Assembly (NCBI RefSeq): GCF_000372725.1
Contig: NW_005202237.1
Span: forward strand, 126,501-190,500
Length of the DNA: 64,000 nucleotides
Origin: Emiliania huxleyi CCMP1516
Taxonomy: Eukaryota; Haptophyta; Isochrysidales; Noelaerhabdaceae
Direction of reading: 5' to 3'
Shown here: positions 9,566-20,600 of the stretch, piece after piece
Numbering within the stretch: the stretch's first letter is position 1
Layout of the letters: every line of letters begins with the position of its first letter
The notes under the pieces: model-generated
What the model was told of the DNA's origin: nothing
What the model saw: the letters and a program-made list of their open reading frames with translations, nothing else
Database searches by the model: none
Position numbers and translations under genes: made by a program

Positions 9566-11005
9566 GGAGGTGGAGACGCGGGGGCTGCTCGAGCGGCGGC
9601 GTCCGCCTCAAAAGCGTCCCTCCAGTCCGAGAAGAGCCCGGCCCGGACCAGGCAAGCGAGCATCACCTAGACAGCACCACCTAGACACTACCGGGACACG
9701 CCCTCGACACTTCCGAGAAGAGCCCGCACGAGGCAAGGCGAGCATTACCGTGGTGGATCGGCCTCGCCTGCGGGGGACGTGTCGCGGACGTGTCGCGGAC
9801 GTGTCGCGGACGTGTCGCGGACATGTCTCCGACGAGGGCCCCCGAGAGAGCCTCTTTGTGGTGAGAGGGGGGGAGGGGGGCGTCTCCCGGGGGCGAGAGG
9901 GAGAGGGGGGGGCGGGGAGAGGCGCCGCGCCCGTGCGCGCAGTGCACCATCACGTCCCCTTGGCCTGAGGGACGTGTCTCGGACATGTCATGGGGCGCGT
10001 CCCGCTCCGGCGCAGCAGTGCCACGGCTCGGCCTCGCCGCACGCTCGCGCCGCCAGCCGCGCCGCCTCCTCGATCTGCGCCTGGCGGTGCACGCGGGGCA
10101 GCCAGGCTGGAGGGGGCCACAGGGGCGGAGAGCGGCGCCGCAGATCGAGACGTCTCGGTGGTGTCTCGGAGGTGCCTCGGAGGTGTCTCGGAGGTGCGTC
10201 TCGGAGGTGTCTCGGAGTCTCACCGGCGTCGGAGGGACGCCGTCCCAGCAGGGGGTGAGGAGGTAGTTTGACGTGTTGCGGATCGACCCTTCCGGGAACT
10301 CGCACGTCAGGTCGATGGTGGCCGCCCACCTGGAGGAAGGGCTGCGGGCAGGGCTTGGACAGAGGTGCAGCTGCTGTCGGAGTGAGGTCGAGCGGCCGCC
10401 GCCACCGCCGCTCCGGCATCCTCCAGTGCGCGTACCGCCCTCCGATCCACCAGCCTGGAGCCACCTACAGGAGGGCTCGGAGACGCTCCTTCTCGATGGA
10501 GTCAGGCGCCTCCGCTCTCCGCCAGCGCGGCAGCCTCGGTCGCCACGGGCGTGCCGTGCGCCTCCGAGTGGAGGGTGTGGAAGTACGTGTACCTGTCCGT
10601 GCAACGCGGGCGGGGCTCGGTGCAAGTGGGGCTCGGGTGCGTGCAAGGCGCGTTCGGAGAGCACAGGTAGGTGAAGCTGTGGAAGGGCGCCCAGACGAGG
10701 TATGACCACCACGGAACGACCCCGGCGGCCCGCTGCTTGCCGAGGATGCCCATGCCCACCCGCGCCACGAAGAGGCCGGCAAACAGGCCGTGCGTCGCCG
10801 CCGAGTAGACGAGAAGCGACCGCAGAGGCATGATCCGCTCCCCGTCGGGGCCGGCGTGGTAGGCGCACACGCTGCAGAGCGCCGAGGCGGCGACGTATTT
10901 GAGGTGCACCTGCGGCGGAGCGAGTAAGTGTAATGTGGGGAGGTAAGAGAGTGGCCGCGTGCGACGCGGTGGCGGTGGCTCGCGCGCCCCGTGGACAGCG
11001 CCCAT
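9566..11005 (-). CDS. Membrane-anchored dual-specificity phosphatase (DSP/PTP), 3' end in gap
   Basis: The N-terminal part (exon down to 10665) has several hydrophobic helices around VHLKYVAASALCSVCAYHAG and SAATHGLFAGLFVARVGMG. A 72-nt GT-AG intron (10593-10664) joins FTYL to YTYFHTLHSEAHG. Further exons give GWWIGGR, ATIDLTCEFPEG, YLLTPCWDGVPPTP, an AQIEEAARLAA helix and GDVMVHCAHGRG, completed by RSTT and VMLACLVRAGLFSDW. Together these form a DSP domain with the HC(x5)R loop HCAHGRGR; Cys is the nucleophile. Introns here carry CTCCGAGACACC repeats. The intron 9667-9748 is made of a duplicate of exon sequence. The exon holding RSTT is only about 14 nt (9749-9762) in this model. The first exon and the C-terminus are unresolved; an acceptor-like CCGCAG near 10920 suggests a further 5' exon. 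A lipid phosphate or phosphoprotein substrate is equally possible. Confidence 0.7.
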
Positions 11006-11828
11006 CCCTAGGCAGGCTGGGTCGGGGTCGGGGCGAGAGCGCGACGTATTTTCTCTTTGCGATGTATGTCTTTGCCTTCGATGTGAAAGGTAAAAAGCAA
11101 GGCGGACATGGCATATCGCTCTCGGTCACACGAATTTTCTCGCTTTTAAGTGAAGAACGACGAAACAAAAAAAAATCCTCGCCCTCCGCCCGCCCTTGCC
11201 TCCGCCCAGCCCTCCGCTCTCCGCTCTCGCCCTCCGCCCTTGCCCTGGCTGGCCTGGGTGGCATCTCCTCATCATCACGCGCCAAGTGGGAGGGAAGTGG
11301 ACGGGGCCCTGAGCCGACCTAGCCCTAAACGGAATGGGGCGCCCAACACGTGCCGGATTACCGTGCCCCTTGCACGCCGGGCACGGCAGCCTTTCGGTTC
11401 GTGAAGGGTCGGTGCGTGTCGTGATCCCCTGGAACACCCGTACTCTCCCGCGCCATCTCCGTCGCCCTGTTCGGCTGCGGCTTTACCACCAAGATCGGGA
11501 GGCGGCCAGGGCTCATAGACTCGGTCGAGAGACCCCAGATTGGCATCCATGCCTCTCTGGACAGGGTGGCCCGCCACAACGACCCCTGGAATTGCGACTC
11601 GCCGCTTTCCTCCCGCTGTGATTCTGTGTGAGCTCTGTGTCTTGATTTGCCAACAATATACCTAGAACGCCACACAAGCTCACAAGCATCAAAACAATCG
11701 ATCACAAGCTTTCACCATCCCACCGGTACCCTATCGCCGACGGGAGCCGGAACCCTGCAACGGCTCCGGTGGTGTGCCGGTGTGTGTTACCAGTCCGCGC
11801 CAGTCCGACAACGGCTGGCCAGGCCGGC
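11006..11828. other. Divergent intergenic region, phosphatase / hinderin-like
   Basis: Probable promoters and 5' untranslated sequence of both flanking genes. An A-rich stretch lies at 11160-11180. No recognisable coding or RNA gene. Confidence 0.35.
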
Positions 11829-13283
11829 ATGGAGCCGGGCGGCGCGACAGGCGGCGCGACGCTCAAGGACCTCCGCTCGGAGGACAAGCTCAAGATCGGC
11901 AACCTTCTTCGCGAGCTTGCGCGCGCTCAGCGGGAGGGCCAGCAGGCGACGCGCGAGCGCAGCCAGATAGCTGCACGGCTGCAGGCGATGCGCTCGCAGA
12001 ATGACCTCATCGTGCAGGCGTGCGCGCTCGCGGCCTCGGCCCACCGTGTGTAGTGCGGCAGCTCGCTCAGTTCCGCCCGCTCCCCTGTGCAGGAGGCCGC
12101 GGAGCTCCGCGGCAAGTTCCGCCACTCGCTCCAGCTGCTCAAGGCCTACCAGGAGCGCATCGGCCACAACGCGGAGCCGCCCCCAGCGGCCGAGAGCATC
12201 GCCGAGCCGCCAGGCGCTGGCGCTGCCGACGAGGTCATCTCCACCCTCCCCGCTCCACCCCTGGACCAGCCGCAGGGCCGCGAGGCACGGCCGCCGAATG
12301 CAGCCGGCACCTCAGAGAGGGCTGAACAGCTTGCACCAGCCGCGCCTCCGCTCGTCGCCCCAGCTCCCGCCGCCCCGCCGCCCTCCTCCTGCGCCCCGCC
12401 GCCCGCCGCCCCGCCGGTGCCGCCCTCGTCCGCCGCCCCACCCCACACCTCGGCAAGCGCCACCCCGCCGCCCGCCACCTCGGCCGGCCCCTTCGAGCAG
12501 CGGCAGCTGTGGCAGTGCGGCCCCGTCCCGGCAAGCAGAGCCGAGGCTTCCCACGGCGGGGCGACTCCCCTGCCACAGCCTCCCTCCTCCCTCCCCGAGC
12601 CCGCGCCGAGCCGCGCGCCGCTGCCGGCGCGGAGGCGGGGCGCGCAGCCGCCGCCGCCGCCGCTCCGGGCGGTTGGTCCGCGGGGCGGAGGGGAGGAGGG
12701 GCGGGAGGAGGGGCGGGAGGAGGGACAGCCTCTCGCCGACCTGCCGCGCCGGGCGCCTCCCCCCGCCCCGACAGCGGGAGGGGCGGTGGGGCTGCGGGCG
12801 GGCGCGGGGCTGTGGGGAGCGGGAGCGGAGCGGGCCAGGAATGGCGGTGACTGCCCCCCGCCAGATCGAGGCGCGCCAACAGGTCGAGGCGCGCCACCCG
12901 CAGAGGTGCGCGCCGCCGCCGCCGCCGCTGGGGCCATCGAGGCCGAGCGGGCTGCGGCTGCGGCTGCGGCTCCAGCCTGCCCCGCGCCTCGCCTCGCCTC
13001 GCGGCGGCCCGCGAGCCGGCCCGGCCGCGGGCGCCTCGAGGGGGCGCACGTCGTGAGCGGCTGCGCGGCGGCCGACGCCGCCAAGCTCGTCGACCTCATC
13101 AGCGACCTCGAGCTCGATTGCGGCGGGGCCCGCGGGGCGGGCTACCAGCGCGCGGCCCTGGCGCCGCTGAACCTGACGGCGTTGTCGTCGCGAGCCATCA
13201 CGCCGCAGCGTTTGCGCCTTCCGCAGCCGCACCAACTGCTGCCACCGCCCCGGCTGCCGCCGCCTCGCCGCAAACTTCGCTAG
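11829..13283 (+). CDS. Hinderin (KIAA1328)-like coiled-coil protein
   Basis: Exon 1 (11829-12017) encodes LKDLRSEDKLKIGNLLREL and a coiled coil ending QNDLIVQ. The intron 12018-12092 (75 nt) starts GC, ends AG and is removed in phase 0, after which exon 2 (12093-13283) continues with EAAELRGKFRHSLQLLKAYQERI. The joined stretch matches the start of animal hinderin, where LKDL-EDK-IxNLIKELAR and QNELI are followed by a QLQY-ExxxLLxxYQ helix. The remaining 330 residues are Pro/Ala-rich and disordered except for a short helix AADAAKLVDLISDLELD near the end. Total 459 residues. Human hinderin binds SMC3 in reported work; no such role can be read here. The match covers only the N-terminal 90 residues, so general coiled-coil similarity remains an alternative. 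Confidence 0.65.
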
Positions 13284-13616
13284 CGAGCATAGGGTCAGCT
13301 GGCAGGCCCGCTGCCGCGCTGGGATCTGCACCCGGCCATTCCACGAACGGCCAGGCCGCTTAGCTGATTGGCTAGACTAGCGGCATACCTCCATCTTGAC
13401 ACAGTCTGGGAACGTGCGAGAGAGATTTTTGAGATATGAGAAGATTCCGCGCTCCCGCCTTACAGTAAAAAGAAATTTCGTGTCGCCACCCTAACCTCAC
13501 CTGCGCTCGGCGCGATCTCGTAAGGCCGCGAACAAACACAGTTATCAAACACACTTCTGCCCGCGAAATCAATTTCTCGCGCTCTGTGCCGTCTGCCGAG
13601 TGTCTCAGCAACTCAG
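13284..13616. other. Spacer downstream of the hinderin-like gene
   Basis: Somewhat AT-richer than the genes on either side; contains a GAGAGATTTTTGAGATATGAG stretch. No gene recognised. Confidence 0.35.
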
Positions 13617-14600
13617 GTGCTTGGTTTGGGTCCCAAAAGCCAAATCAGCCAAATCGGCAAAATAGTAAATACCGGTGTATTTTGCGGATATGAGACTGAT
13701 GATGCTCCTTCGACTTAGGGAGCGGTTCAGATGCTGGGCGGGCTTCAGGCTGGTGCTCACGCGAACAGGAATCGACGCGATGTGCAAAGCATACAAGAAG
13801 GGGAGAGGGAAGAGGAGAGACGCCGGTGAGGACGAAGCAGAAACTAGCGCAGACGAGAGCAGGGCAGACCCGGGGACTGGGGAGCCGGAGCAGACGGCAT
13901 CGGCCGCCGAGGGAACGTTGGGAAGAGGACGAGGAGGGCGGCGACTTCGACCGACTATGGAGGACCCGTCGCCAGACGACGCAGGGCAGAAGACGGTGAG
14001 GCGGAGCAGACGCGCAGGGTGAGACGAGGGAGGGAGCAGGACTTTGCGGAGATCAGCAGGAGGATGTACGAAGAGATTAGGAGCAGCAGGGACCCGAGGG
14101 ACCATGTGGAAGACGGCTAGTGCTAGTCCCCCATCGGGAGGACGACCCCGGCTAGTCGCCGACCACACCCACAAAGAACCCTGCACAAAGATCGCAAGGG
14201 CGGGGGCCTGTTCCTTTTTACCCATCTCACAGTAGAGAGGTGTCCGTTTTTATTTATTTATTTATTGCGGATATGTATGTAACTGTAGAAAGATTTAGGT
14301 TTGGGGCAGAGCGAGTGGGAGAACTTTTCGGCGGTCGTGGAGGTCGTGGAGGTCGTGTGGAGTGGCGAGTCACGCTCGTGCGGACAGCATCGACACCTGG
14401 AAATACATAGCTGGAAAATACCCGCGTAGTTTGCCGGTTTCCTCGGTTTCGCCTCAGATTTTGCTCCAAACCAGCTCTCAGGGAAACTCGAGAGAGAGTT
14501 GCCAGAATGGGGAGCAGAATGGAGCACCAAACACCCTCTGGTTTCCCTGGAAACTTCCGGAAACTCAAAGTGCTGGCTGGGGGGACCCTCTGGTCTCCAC
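13617..14600. repeat. Second, interrupted copy of the 2530-3056 element
   Basis: Words from the 2690-2720 stretch (CCAAATCAGCCAAAT, CGGCAAAAT) recur at 13633-13665, and words from 2765-3015 (ACCTGGAAAT, GCCTCAGATTTTGC, CAGGGAAACTCG, GGAGCACCAAACACC, CAAAGTGCTGG) recur at 14393-14580 in the same order. The roughly 700 bp between them have no counterpart in the first copy and may be an insertion. A short basic frame ending near 14122 (REQDFAEISRRMYEEIRSSR) lies in that insert; I do not recognise it. A (TTTA)n run sits at 14247-14268. Confidence 0.6.
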
Positions 14601-14624
14601 AACTCCATCGAGCACCGCCCCCTC

Positions 14625-15230
14625 GGCTCGTGTTTGAGCGGTATACGCTCGAGGCGGTTGTGTTCACCGCGCCTTCGAGCCCAATACACCTTCGTGCTGT
14701 CGAGTGCTGGCGTTTTACTAAAGACCTGTGACCATCTGAGTCTATCTTGTTACTACCACACGCATAGCTCAAGGTCATAGGGTATAGTGCGCCACTCACT
14801 CGGGCGTCTCGCTGACGTTGATCGATCAGCGCTGATCTCCCTAGCCTATCGGCCACCCGCTCGATCCTCGGATCGCTCGCTCGTCGCAAATCGATCGACT
14901 GAGCTGTCAGCAAGGCGCTGCCTTTTCTTTTTTCGAAAACGCGCGCGCGCCCGTCGCCCGGCAAAACTGTCAGGTCCGCCGCGACGCGTCGCCGCAATGG
15001 CGGGCAGCGACGTGGTGCAAGCCATGCGGCTCGCCCTGGACTGCCCCGCACAGCCCGGTTGGCAGTAGGAGGCCCCGCCGGGGAGACCACTGATTTTGAT
15101 GCCGACCATAAATTCTCGCAACTCGAACGCATGCTACTTACAGCTGCTGTCTGTACAGAGATGCCAGCACCCCCCAGCAGCAGAGCGCTGCTGCTGGGGG
15201 GGGGGTCCCGACCCCCCCAGCAGCAGAGCG
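14625..15230. repeat. 606-bp duplicated unit, copy 1
   Basis: Repeats at 15285-15890 with about two mismatches (14787 C for A, 15162 T for G) and a 54-bp spacer. The unit carries a GATCGATC-rich block (14815-14905), a (GC)n block, and ends in a palindromic CAGCAGCAGAGCGCTGCTGCTG. Long frames cross it on the minus strand but show no family match. Near identity means a very recent event or an assembly artefact. Confidence 0.9.
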
Positions 15231-15284
15231 CACTGGACCCAGCTCCCGCCTCCCGCCGCCCCCCCTCCCGCCCCCTCGGCTGTC

Positions 15285-15890
15285 GGCTCGTGTTTGAGCG
15301 GTATACGCTCGAGGCGGTTGTGTTCACCGCGCCTTCGAGCCCAATACACCTTCGTGCTGTCGAGTGCTGGCGTTTTACTAAAGACCTGTGACCATCTGAG
15401 TCTATCTTGTTACTACCACACGCATAGCTCAAGGTCATAGGGTATAGTGAGCCACTCACTCGGGCGTCTCGCTGACGTTGATCGATCAGCGCTGATCTCC
15501 CTAGCCTATCGGCCACCCGCTCGATCCTCGGATCGCTCGCTCGTCGCAAATCGATCGACTGAGCTGTCAGCAAGGCGCTGCCTTTTCTTTTTTCGAAAAC
15601 GCGCGCGCGCCCGTCGCCCGGCAAAACTGTCAGGTCCGCCGCGACGCGTCGCCGCAATGGCGGGCAGCGACGTGGTGCAAGCCATGCGGCTCGCCCTGGA
15701 CTGCCCCGCACAGCCCGGTTGGCAGTAGGAGGCCCCGCCGGGGAGACCACTGATTTTGATGCCGACCATAAATTCTCGCAACTCGAACGCATGCTACTTA
15801 CAGCTGCTGTCTGTACAGAGAGGCCAGCACCCCCCAGCAGCAGAGCGCTGCTGCTGGGGGGGGGGTCCCGACCCCCCCAGCAGCAGAGCG
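15285..15890. repeat. 606-bp duplicated unit, copy 2
   Basis: Direct copy of 14625-15230, period 660 bp. See the entry for copy 1. Confidence 0.9.
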
Positions 15891-15955
15891 CTGCTGCTGG
15901 GGGGGGGGTCCCGCCCCCCCCAGCAGCAGAGCGCTCCTGCTGGGGGGGGGGTCGG
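15825..15955. repeat. C-run/palindrome tandem units
   Basis: Three units of about 35 bp, each C(6-7) AGCAGCAGAGCGCTGCTGCTG G(9-10), the core being a self-complementary hairpin. One and a half further units end copy 1 at 15170-15230. The third unit has CTCCTG for CTGCTG. Poly-G/poly-C flanks could form quadruplexes as well as hairpins. Confidence 0.85.
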
Positions 15956-16396
15956 CCCATGGGCTTAGGTGTGCAGGGGGGGTACCGAAGCCAGTGTGCG
16001 GCCGCTCCTAAATTTAGACCCAAGCGCCCTTCGTCCTTCGATAATATCTCGTGTGTCTCGCGCGGGTGTGTGTGGTGACTGGTGTGCTTGTGTCATGTGT
16101 GCGTTGTGTGTGCTTGTGGCTCGACCTCGAGCTCGATCGAGCACTCGAGACACGAGAGCACACGTCTCGGCCTCAGGCGGAGTTGGGGTTTTATAGGTAA
16201 GGTAAGGTAAGGTAAACTTCTCCACACACACGAGGTGGTGGGGCAAGGGGGGGCAACCCTCGCGTCTCCACGTCTGACGACAGGAGTAGTGGGGGAAATG
16301 GTGATTTTTGAATGAACGCCTCGCGCAAAACCACCGCTACCATGCCAAAGAAGACCCTTGTGGGCTATCCAGAACACCTAAGATCATGCCCTAGCT
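15956..16396. other. Repeat-flanking spacer with (GGTAA)n
   Basis: Contains GTGTG-rich sequence and a GGTAAGGTAAGGTAAGGTAA run at 16196-16213. No gene recognised. Confidence 0.35.
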
Positions 16397-16969
16397 CTAA
16401 AGTGGGCCCGAGATACGCCAGCTAAACCCCGGATTTTTTCCGGCAGCGGGGGCCACACATGGCCGGTACCCAAGCGGGTCGCACGGAGACACGGGAAGGC
16501 TGCCGCAAGCCGCCTCCGGGTGCAGGGGCCCGGCGCGGTGGGCGGGGGCAACGACCCGGTAGCTGGCCGCGCCTCTCCCCCCCGCCCGTCGCCGCTGCAC
16601 CCCTTGCCGCGGCCCTCGTCGCTGCTGTAGCGACAACAGCCGCGGCACGAGGTCAGAACGCGGCCTCGGAGAGCTCGAGCGAAGGCGCCGACGGTGGCAG
16701 CCGTGGTAGTGGTTTATGGTAGAAGGATCCTGAGCCGTCGGGCACCACGCTCGACGTCGCCGATCAGCCGCACCTGTCGCGAGCGCCTGCGCGTCGGGCG
16801 CTGCCGGCTCGACCTCCATTTCCGGCGAGGTGTCGGGCGCGGCGGGCGGCTCCGGCGCCTCGGTGGCGACCGTGGGCTCGGTGGTCGCCTTGGGCTGCCT
16901 GTGGATGTTGTCGTTGGCTGATTTCTTATGCTTCTTGCCCGTTCGGCCGAGGCCTTTGTTGCGAGGCAT
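16397..16969 (-). CDS. Hypothetical protein with basic N-terminus
   Basis: ATG at 16969 opens MPRNKGLGRTGKKHKKSAND followed by a Pro/Glu/Ala-rich acidic stretch (residues 27-65) and an Arg-rich tail to the stop at 16397-16399; 190 residues. The first residues recall the basic start of eIF1A and small nucleolar ribosomal proteins, but no OB fold follows. The tail has low-complexity composition, so an intron beginning near residue 65 is possible. No function is assigned. Confidence 0.35.
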   Translation of the reverse strand: MPRNKGLGRTGKKHKKSANDNIHRQPKATTEPTVATEAPEPPAAPDTSPEMEVEPAAPDAQALATGAADRRRRAWCPTAQDPSTINHYHGCHRRRLRSSSPRPRSDLVPRLLSLQQRRGPRQGVQRRRAGGRGAASYRVVAPAHRAGPLHPEAACGSLPVSPCDPLGYRPCVAPAAGKNPGFSWRISGPL

Positions 16970-17667
16970 CTCGGTACACGCGACGGCAGCACGACGTACG
17001 CGACGAGGACGGCTCCTTGATGGCGACCTGCAGCAGGACGGTGCGCATGTTAAGAGCGTGGTAGCGGACGCATCGGGCCTAGCCCGGGGCCGTGGCGTGT
17101 ACCGAGAGGCTGGTCTACCGAACACTTTTGGTGCACACCTGCCCAGAAGAGCGGCAGGGAAAAATTTTCTTCGCAGCCTGAGCCATTTCCCCCACTAACA
17201 GGAGCCCCACGGCATTCAAAGTGCAAGGCCCAGTGCGCGTGGGTGAGCGGTGGGTTTTATAGGAGATTGTACGCCACACAGCTCAGATATAGAGACAGGC
17301 ACAGGGGAGACGGCGAGACGGGCGGAGATACTCGCACTACGGCGTACTCGGTTCGTACTGCGGCTCTCTGACTACATGGCTATTACGCGCGGTCCGCCTC
17401 ACTGCTCACATGGCGACTTTCAATTCATGAAATTGCATGCCTCGCCGAGTTGGGGGCTGGGCAGGTGACGGGCGACAATTTTGCGCCGCCGGCATCGAAC
17501 CCTCCCTGCCTACCCCAGCGACGTTGCCGACGCTCTGGATATCTGGAGCGAGTCGGCTACAGGCCGAAGCCCGGCACAATTTTGGTGCGGCTCATTCATG
17601 GTTGACGGGCGCGGGCGCATGTGGCCCTCGGCGCCCGCGCCCGAAAGCACGGCTCACTTCATCGGCG
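16970..17667. other. Intergenic region with a hairpin
   Basis: Spacer between two minus-strand genes. CGGGCGCGGGC / GCCCGCGCCCG form an inverted pair at about 17608-17642, 25 bp beyond the stop of the coiled-coil gene, and could assist 3' end formation. Two ACAATTTTG words lie at about 17477 and 17577. Nothing else recognised. Confidence 0.4.
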
Positions 17668-20600
17668 TCATTTGGGGGCCTTGAGGTTGGAGATGTCGCC
17701 CATCGCCTCAGCTGCGGCCTCGAGCTTGGCCGCCTCCGCCTCGAGCTTGGCTGCCTCCGCCTCGAGGGCCATCGCCTTGAGCTCCGCGTCTGAAGGCGCA
17801 GCGGCCGCCTCCTCCTCCTCCGCGGCTGGCTCCGCCTGTGCCTCAGCCACCTCCTCGACAGCGTCGGCCGCCGCCGCCGCCTCGCCAACCGCCGCGTCCT
17901 CGCCCTCGTCCTCCTCCCTCGCGGCCGCAACAGCTGCCGCTTCTGTTGGTGCGGCGGCGGTGACAGCGGCAAACGGCTCTGCGCCTTGCTCCGACCTCGC
18001 CGGTGGTGGTGCCGGTGCCGTCAACCCGCCGTCTGAGCCCCCCCCCCCTCCTCCGAGAAGCTCCTCGTACAGCTGCGCCGCCTCGTCCACACCCTGCTCC
18101 TCTCCTCCCGACACGGCTTTGAAGCCTGCAAAACCGGCGGCGGCGACGACCGCGGCGCCGGCTGCGATTGGAGCAACCCGAGCCGCGACTGCAGCAGCCT
18201 CTGCCACGGCGTCGCCGCCACCAGACTCGGCCGGCGGCTGCGCGGGCTTGGTGGCGGGCGCGAGTGCGCCGAAGAGCTGCAGAGTGGACGGCGCCTCTGC
18301 GGACTCGGGCGGGGCGGCGGCTTTCGGCGGCGCGACCGCCACGGGCGCGGCTGCCGGGGCGCTGTCGGAAGGCGACCGCTCGGCCGCGACGGGCGGCGGC
18401 GTCTCCTCGGCAGCCTTCTGCGGGGCGGCCTTCTCGGCCGGGGCCGCCGCCTTGTCCGCCCTTGGCGCCGCGGTTCGGGGCGGCGGGCGGGCGGGGAGCT
18501 CGAGCTTTGGCGGCACGTACCGTTCGATCTTTGGCGTGGGCGTGGGGCCGGGGATGTACGGCGTCGCCTGCCAGGGTCGGGTGTGCGCGTCAGGGCGCGG
18601 CGGCGGCTGGCACGCGGCGGCTGGCAAGGGCGGGGGGCGCACCTCTCCGCGATTGGAGGCGATCTCCCGCTTGAGGGCACCGATCTGCTGCTTGCCTGTC
18701 CGAGCAGCGCGGGGCTGGGGACCCGGGGGGGGGGGCATGGAGGGGGGGCATGGCTCGGCGATGGCTCGGCGAGCGGCGGGCGGGAGCTCACCGATGCCCC
18801 TCGCGCGGGCGAGCCGCGTCTGCGCGCGCTGCTGCGTCTCCTCCGCCTCGGCCAGCGCCGCCTTGGCCTTCTTCCAGCGGTCCGGCGCCGCGCCGAGCTC
18901 GCTCGCCTTGTTCGCGGCGCCGTCGGCGCGCGAGCTCGCCTCCTGCGCCTTGACGGCCGCCTCCCGCGCCCGCTGGAGCAGCTGCGACGAGTCGGTGTAC
19001 CACTCTGCGCCGCCTAGTCGTCACACCCGACCAGGCGCTCGCCGGACAGCGCGAGCGACGCGGCGGCGCTTCTCCCGCCGCGCGCCGCTCTTGACGAAAC
19101 GAGCAGCCTCGTCCGCCGCGGCGTTCGCGGCGGAGGCGGCCTTGTTTGCCGCCTCGAGCGCGCCCGCCGACGCGGAGAGCCGCTCCGCGAGCGCCTCGTC
19201 GGCCTGGTTTGCCGCAGCGCGCGCCTCTTGGAACTCGGGCAGTGTCGAGGGCGCGACCTTGCCGTCGACGATGGAGCGCTCCGCCACGGCGGAGAGGCGG
19301 CCTGTGGTGTGAACAAGTCGGGGTGTGAACACAAGGAGTAGTCGATGTGCAGGGTACTCTGGAGCGACTACTGGCGGGAGCAGAGAGGTTAGTCTCTCTC
19401 CGCCTCTCTGGCGCGTCCGCCTGTGGCCTCCTCGAGCACGCGGCATCCTCCTCTAACCCTAACCCTAACCCTAACCCTAACCCTAACCCTAACCCTAACC
19501 CTAACCCTAGCCCTAGCCCTAGCCCTAGCCCTAACCTGCGGCCTCCTCGAGCACGCGGCACTCCTCCTCGATGCCTAGTTCATCCGCAAGAGCCGACTCA
19601 GAGCCGCCATCAGCAGAGCAGCTCGCCGCGCCCCTCCCCCCTCGACGCCTCCCGCCGCAGCCTCGTTCGACGCGGCCGCAGCCTCCAGCAGCGCCGCCGC
19701 CCTCGCGCCCGAGGCCGACGCCTTCCGAAGCGCCACCTGCGGAGAGGGTCGAGTGCGTGTCAGCTCTCATCCCATGACAACAGCTCCGTCTCGCCTCTGC
19801 GCCCGCCTGCCGCGCGAGCATCGAGCGCGAGCGCACGAGCGCCTCTTCCGCCGACTCAAAGTCCGCCATCACCTCCTTCGCCTTGGCGCCTATCCATCCC
19901 TCGCCCCTCCCTCACCGCCCACCCCTCCCCCTCCGCTCCGCTCCCCTCCCCCCGCCGCGCGCCCGCGGCAAGCTTCTCCGGCGTCGCGAGCGCCTCATCG
20001 TACCTGCAGCGAAGCTCCGAGAAGCTTCACAGGAAGGCTCCGCAGCTTCTCTCATGCGCCGCGACCGCCTCGCCGCACCCCTTCTCCGCCCGCTCCAGCG
20101 CCGCGGTGATGTCGCCCTCCAGCGCGGCCGCAGCGCGCGCCGACTCGGACCGCCACTCGCGGACTGCGCCTGCGGGGCATGCCGGTGGACGTGTCATGGA
20201 CGTGTCCCTGCACCCGCCCTCCTCCGCCACTCGCGGACTGCGCCTGCGGGGCATGCCACTGGACGTGTCATGGACGTGTCCCTGCACCCGCCCTCCTCCG
20301 CCCCTCGCGCGCCGAGCGCGTCGCGGTACGACTCGCCCGCCTAATTAATAATTAATAATAAGCATCAATCATTAATCATTAAGAGCGTCGCGGTACGACT
20401 CGCCCGCCGCGCGGAGCTGCTTCGACGCGGCGGTGGCGGCGGCAACCTCGGACGAGTCCACCTTTTGGAGGGCGGGCGGGGATGACGTGGAGTGGACGCG
20501 TCTGCTAAAAGCGGCGTCTGGGGAGGCGTGGTCTGCACTCCTCAATCTCGGCCATATCTCGGCCACATCTCGGCTATCTCGCGGCCATCTCTCGCTGTGG

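Noticed and set aside
9250-9680. Long Pro/Ser-rich open frames across the minisatellite
   Set aside because: A repeat without stop codons keeps all frames open; no ATG, domain or splice context supports coding.
14705-14730. GCGTTTTACTAAAG resembles loop I of U5 snRNA (in both 606-bp copies)
   Set aside because: The conserved loop should read GCCUUUUAC with a flanking stem; here the third base differs, the stem does not pair, and no Sm site follows.
14625-15890. Direct repeats as a pair of LTRs
   Set aside because: Only 54 bp lie between the copies, with no primer site, polypurine tract or internal coding region.
14254-16023. 589-codon minus-strand frame over the duplicated units
   Set aside because: It covers two identical non-coding copies and low-complexity ends; no start in good context, no domain, and it would break the repeat logic.
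16967-16990. Possible eIF1A gene at MPRNKG
   Set aside because: Only the first six residues are similar; no OB-fold sequence follows.
17480-17520. Minus-strand GGTTCGATGCC resembles a tRNA B box
   Set aside because: No T-stem pairing, acceptor stem or A box can be drawn around it.
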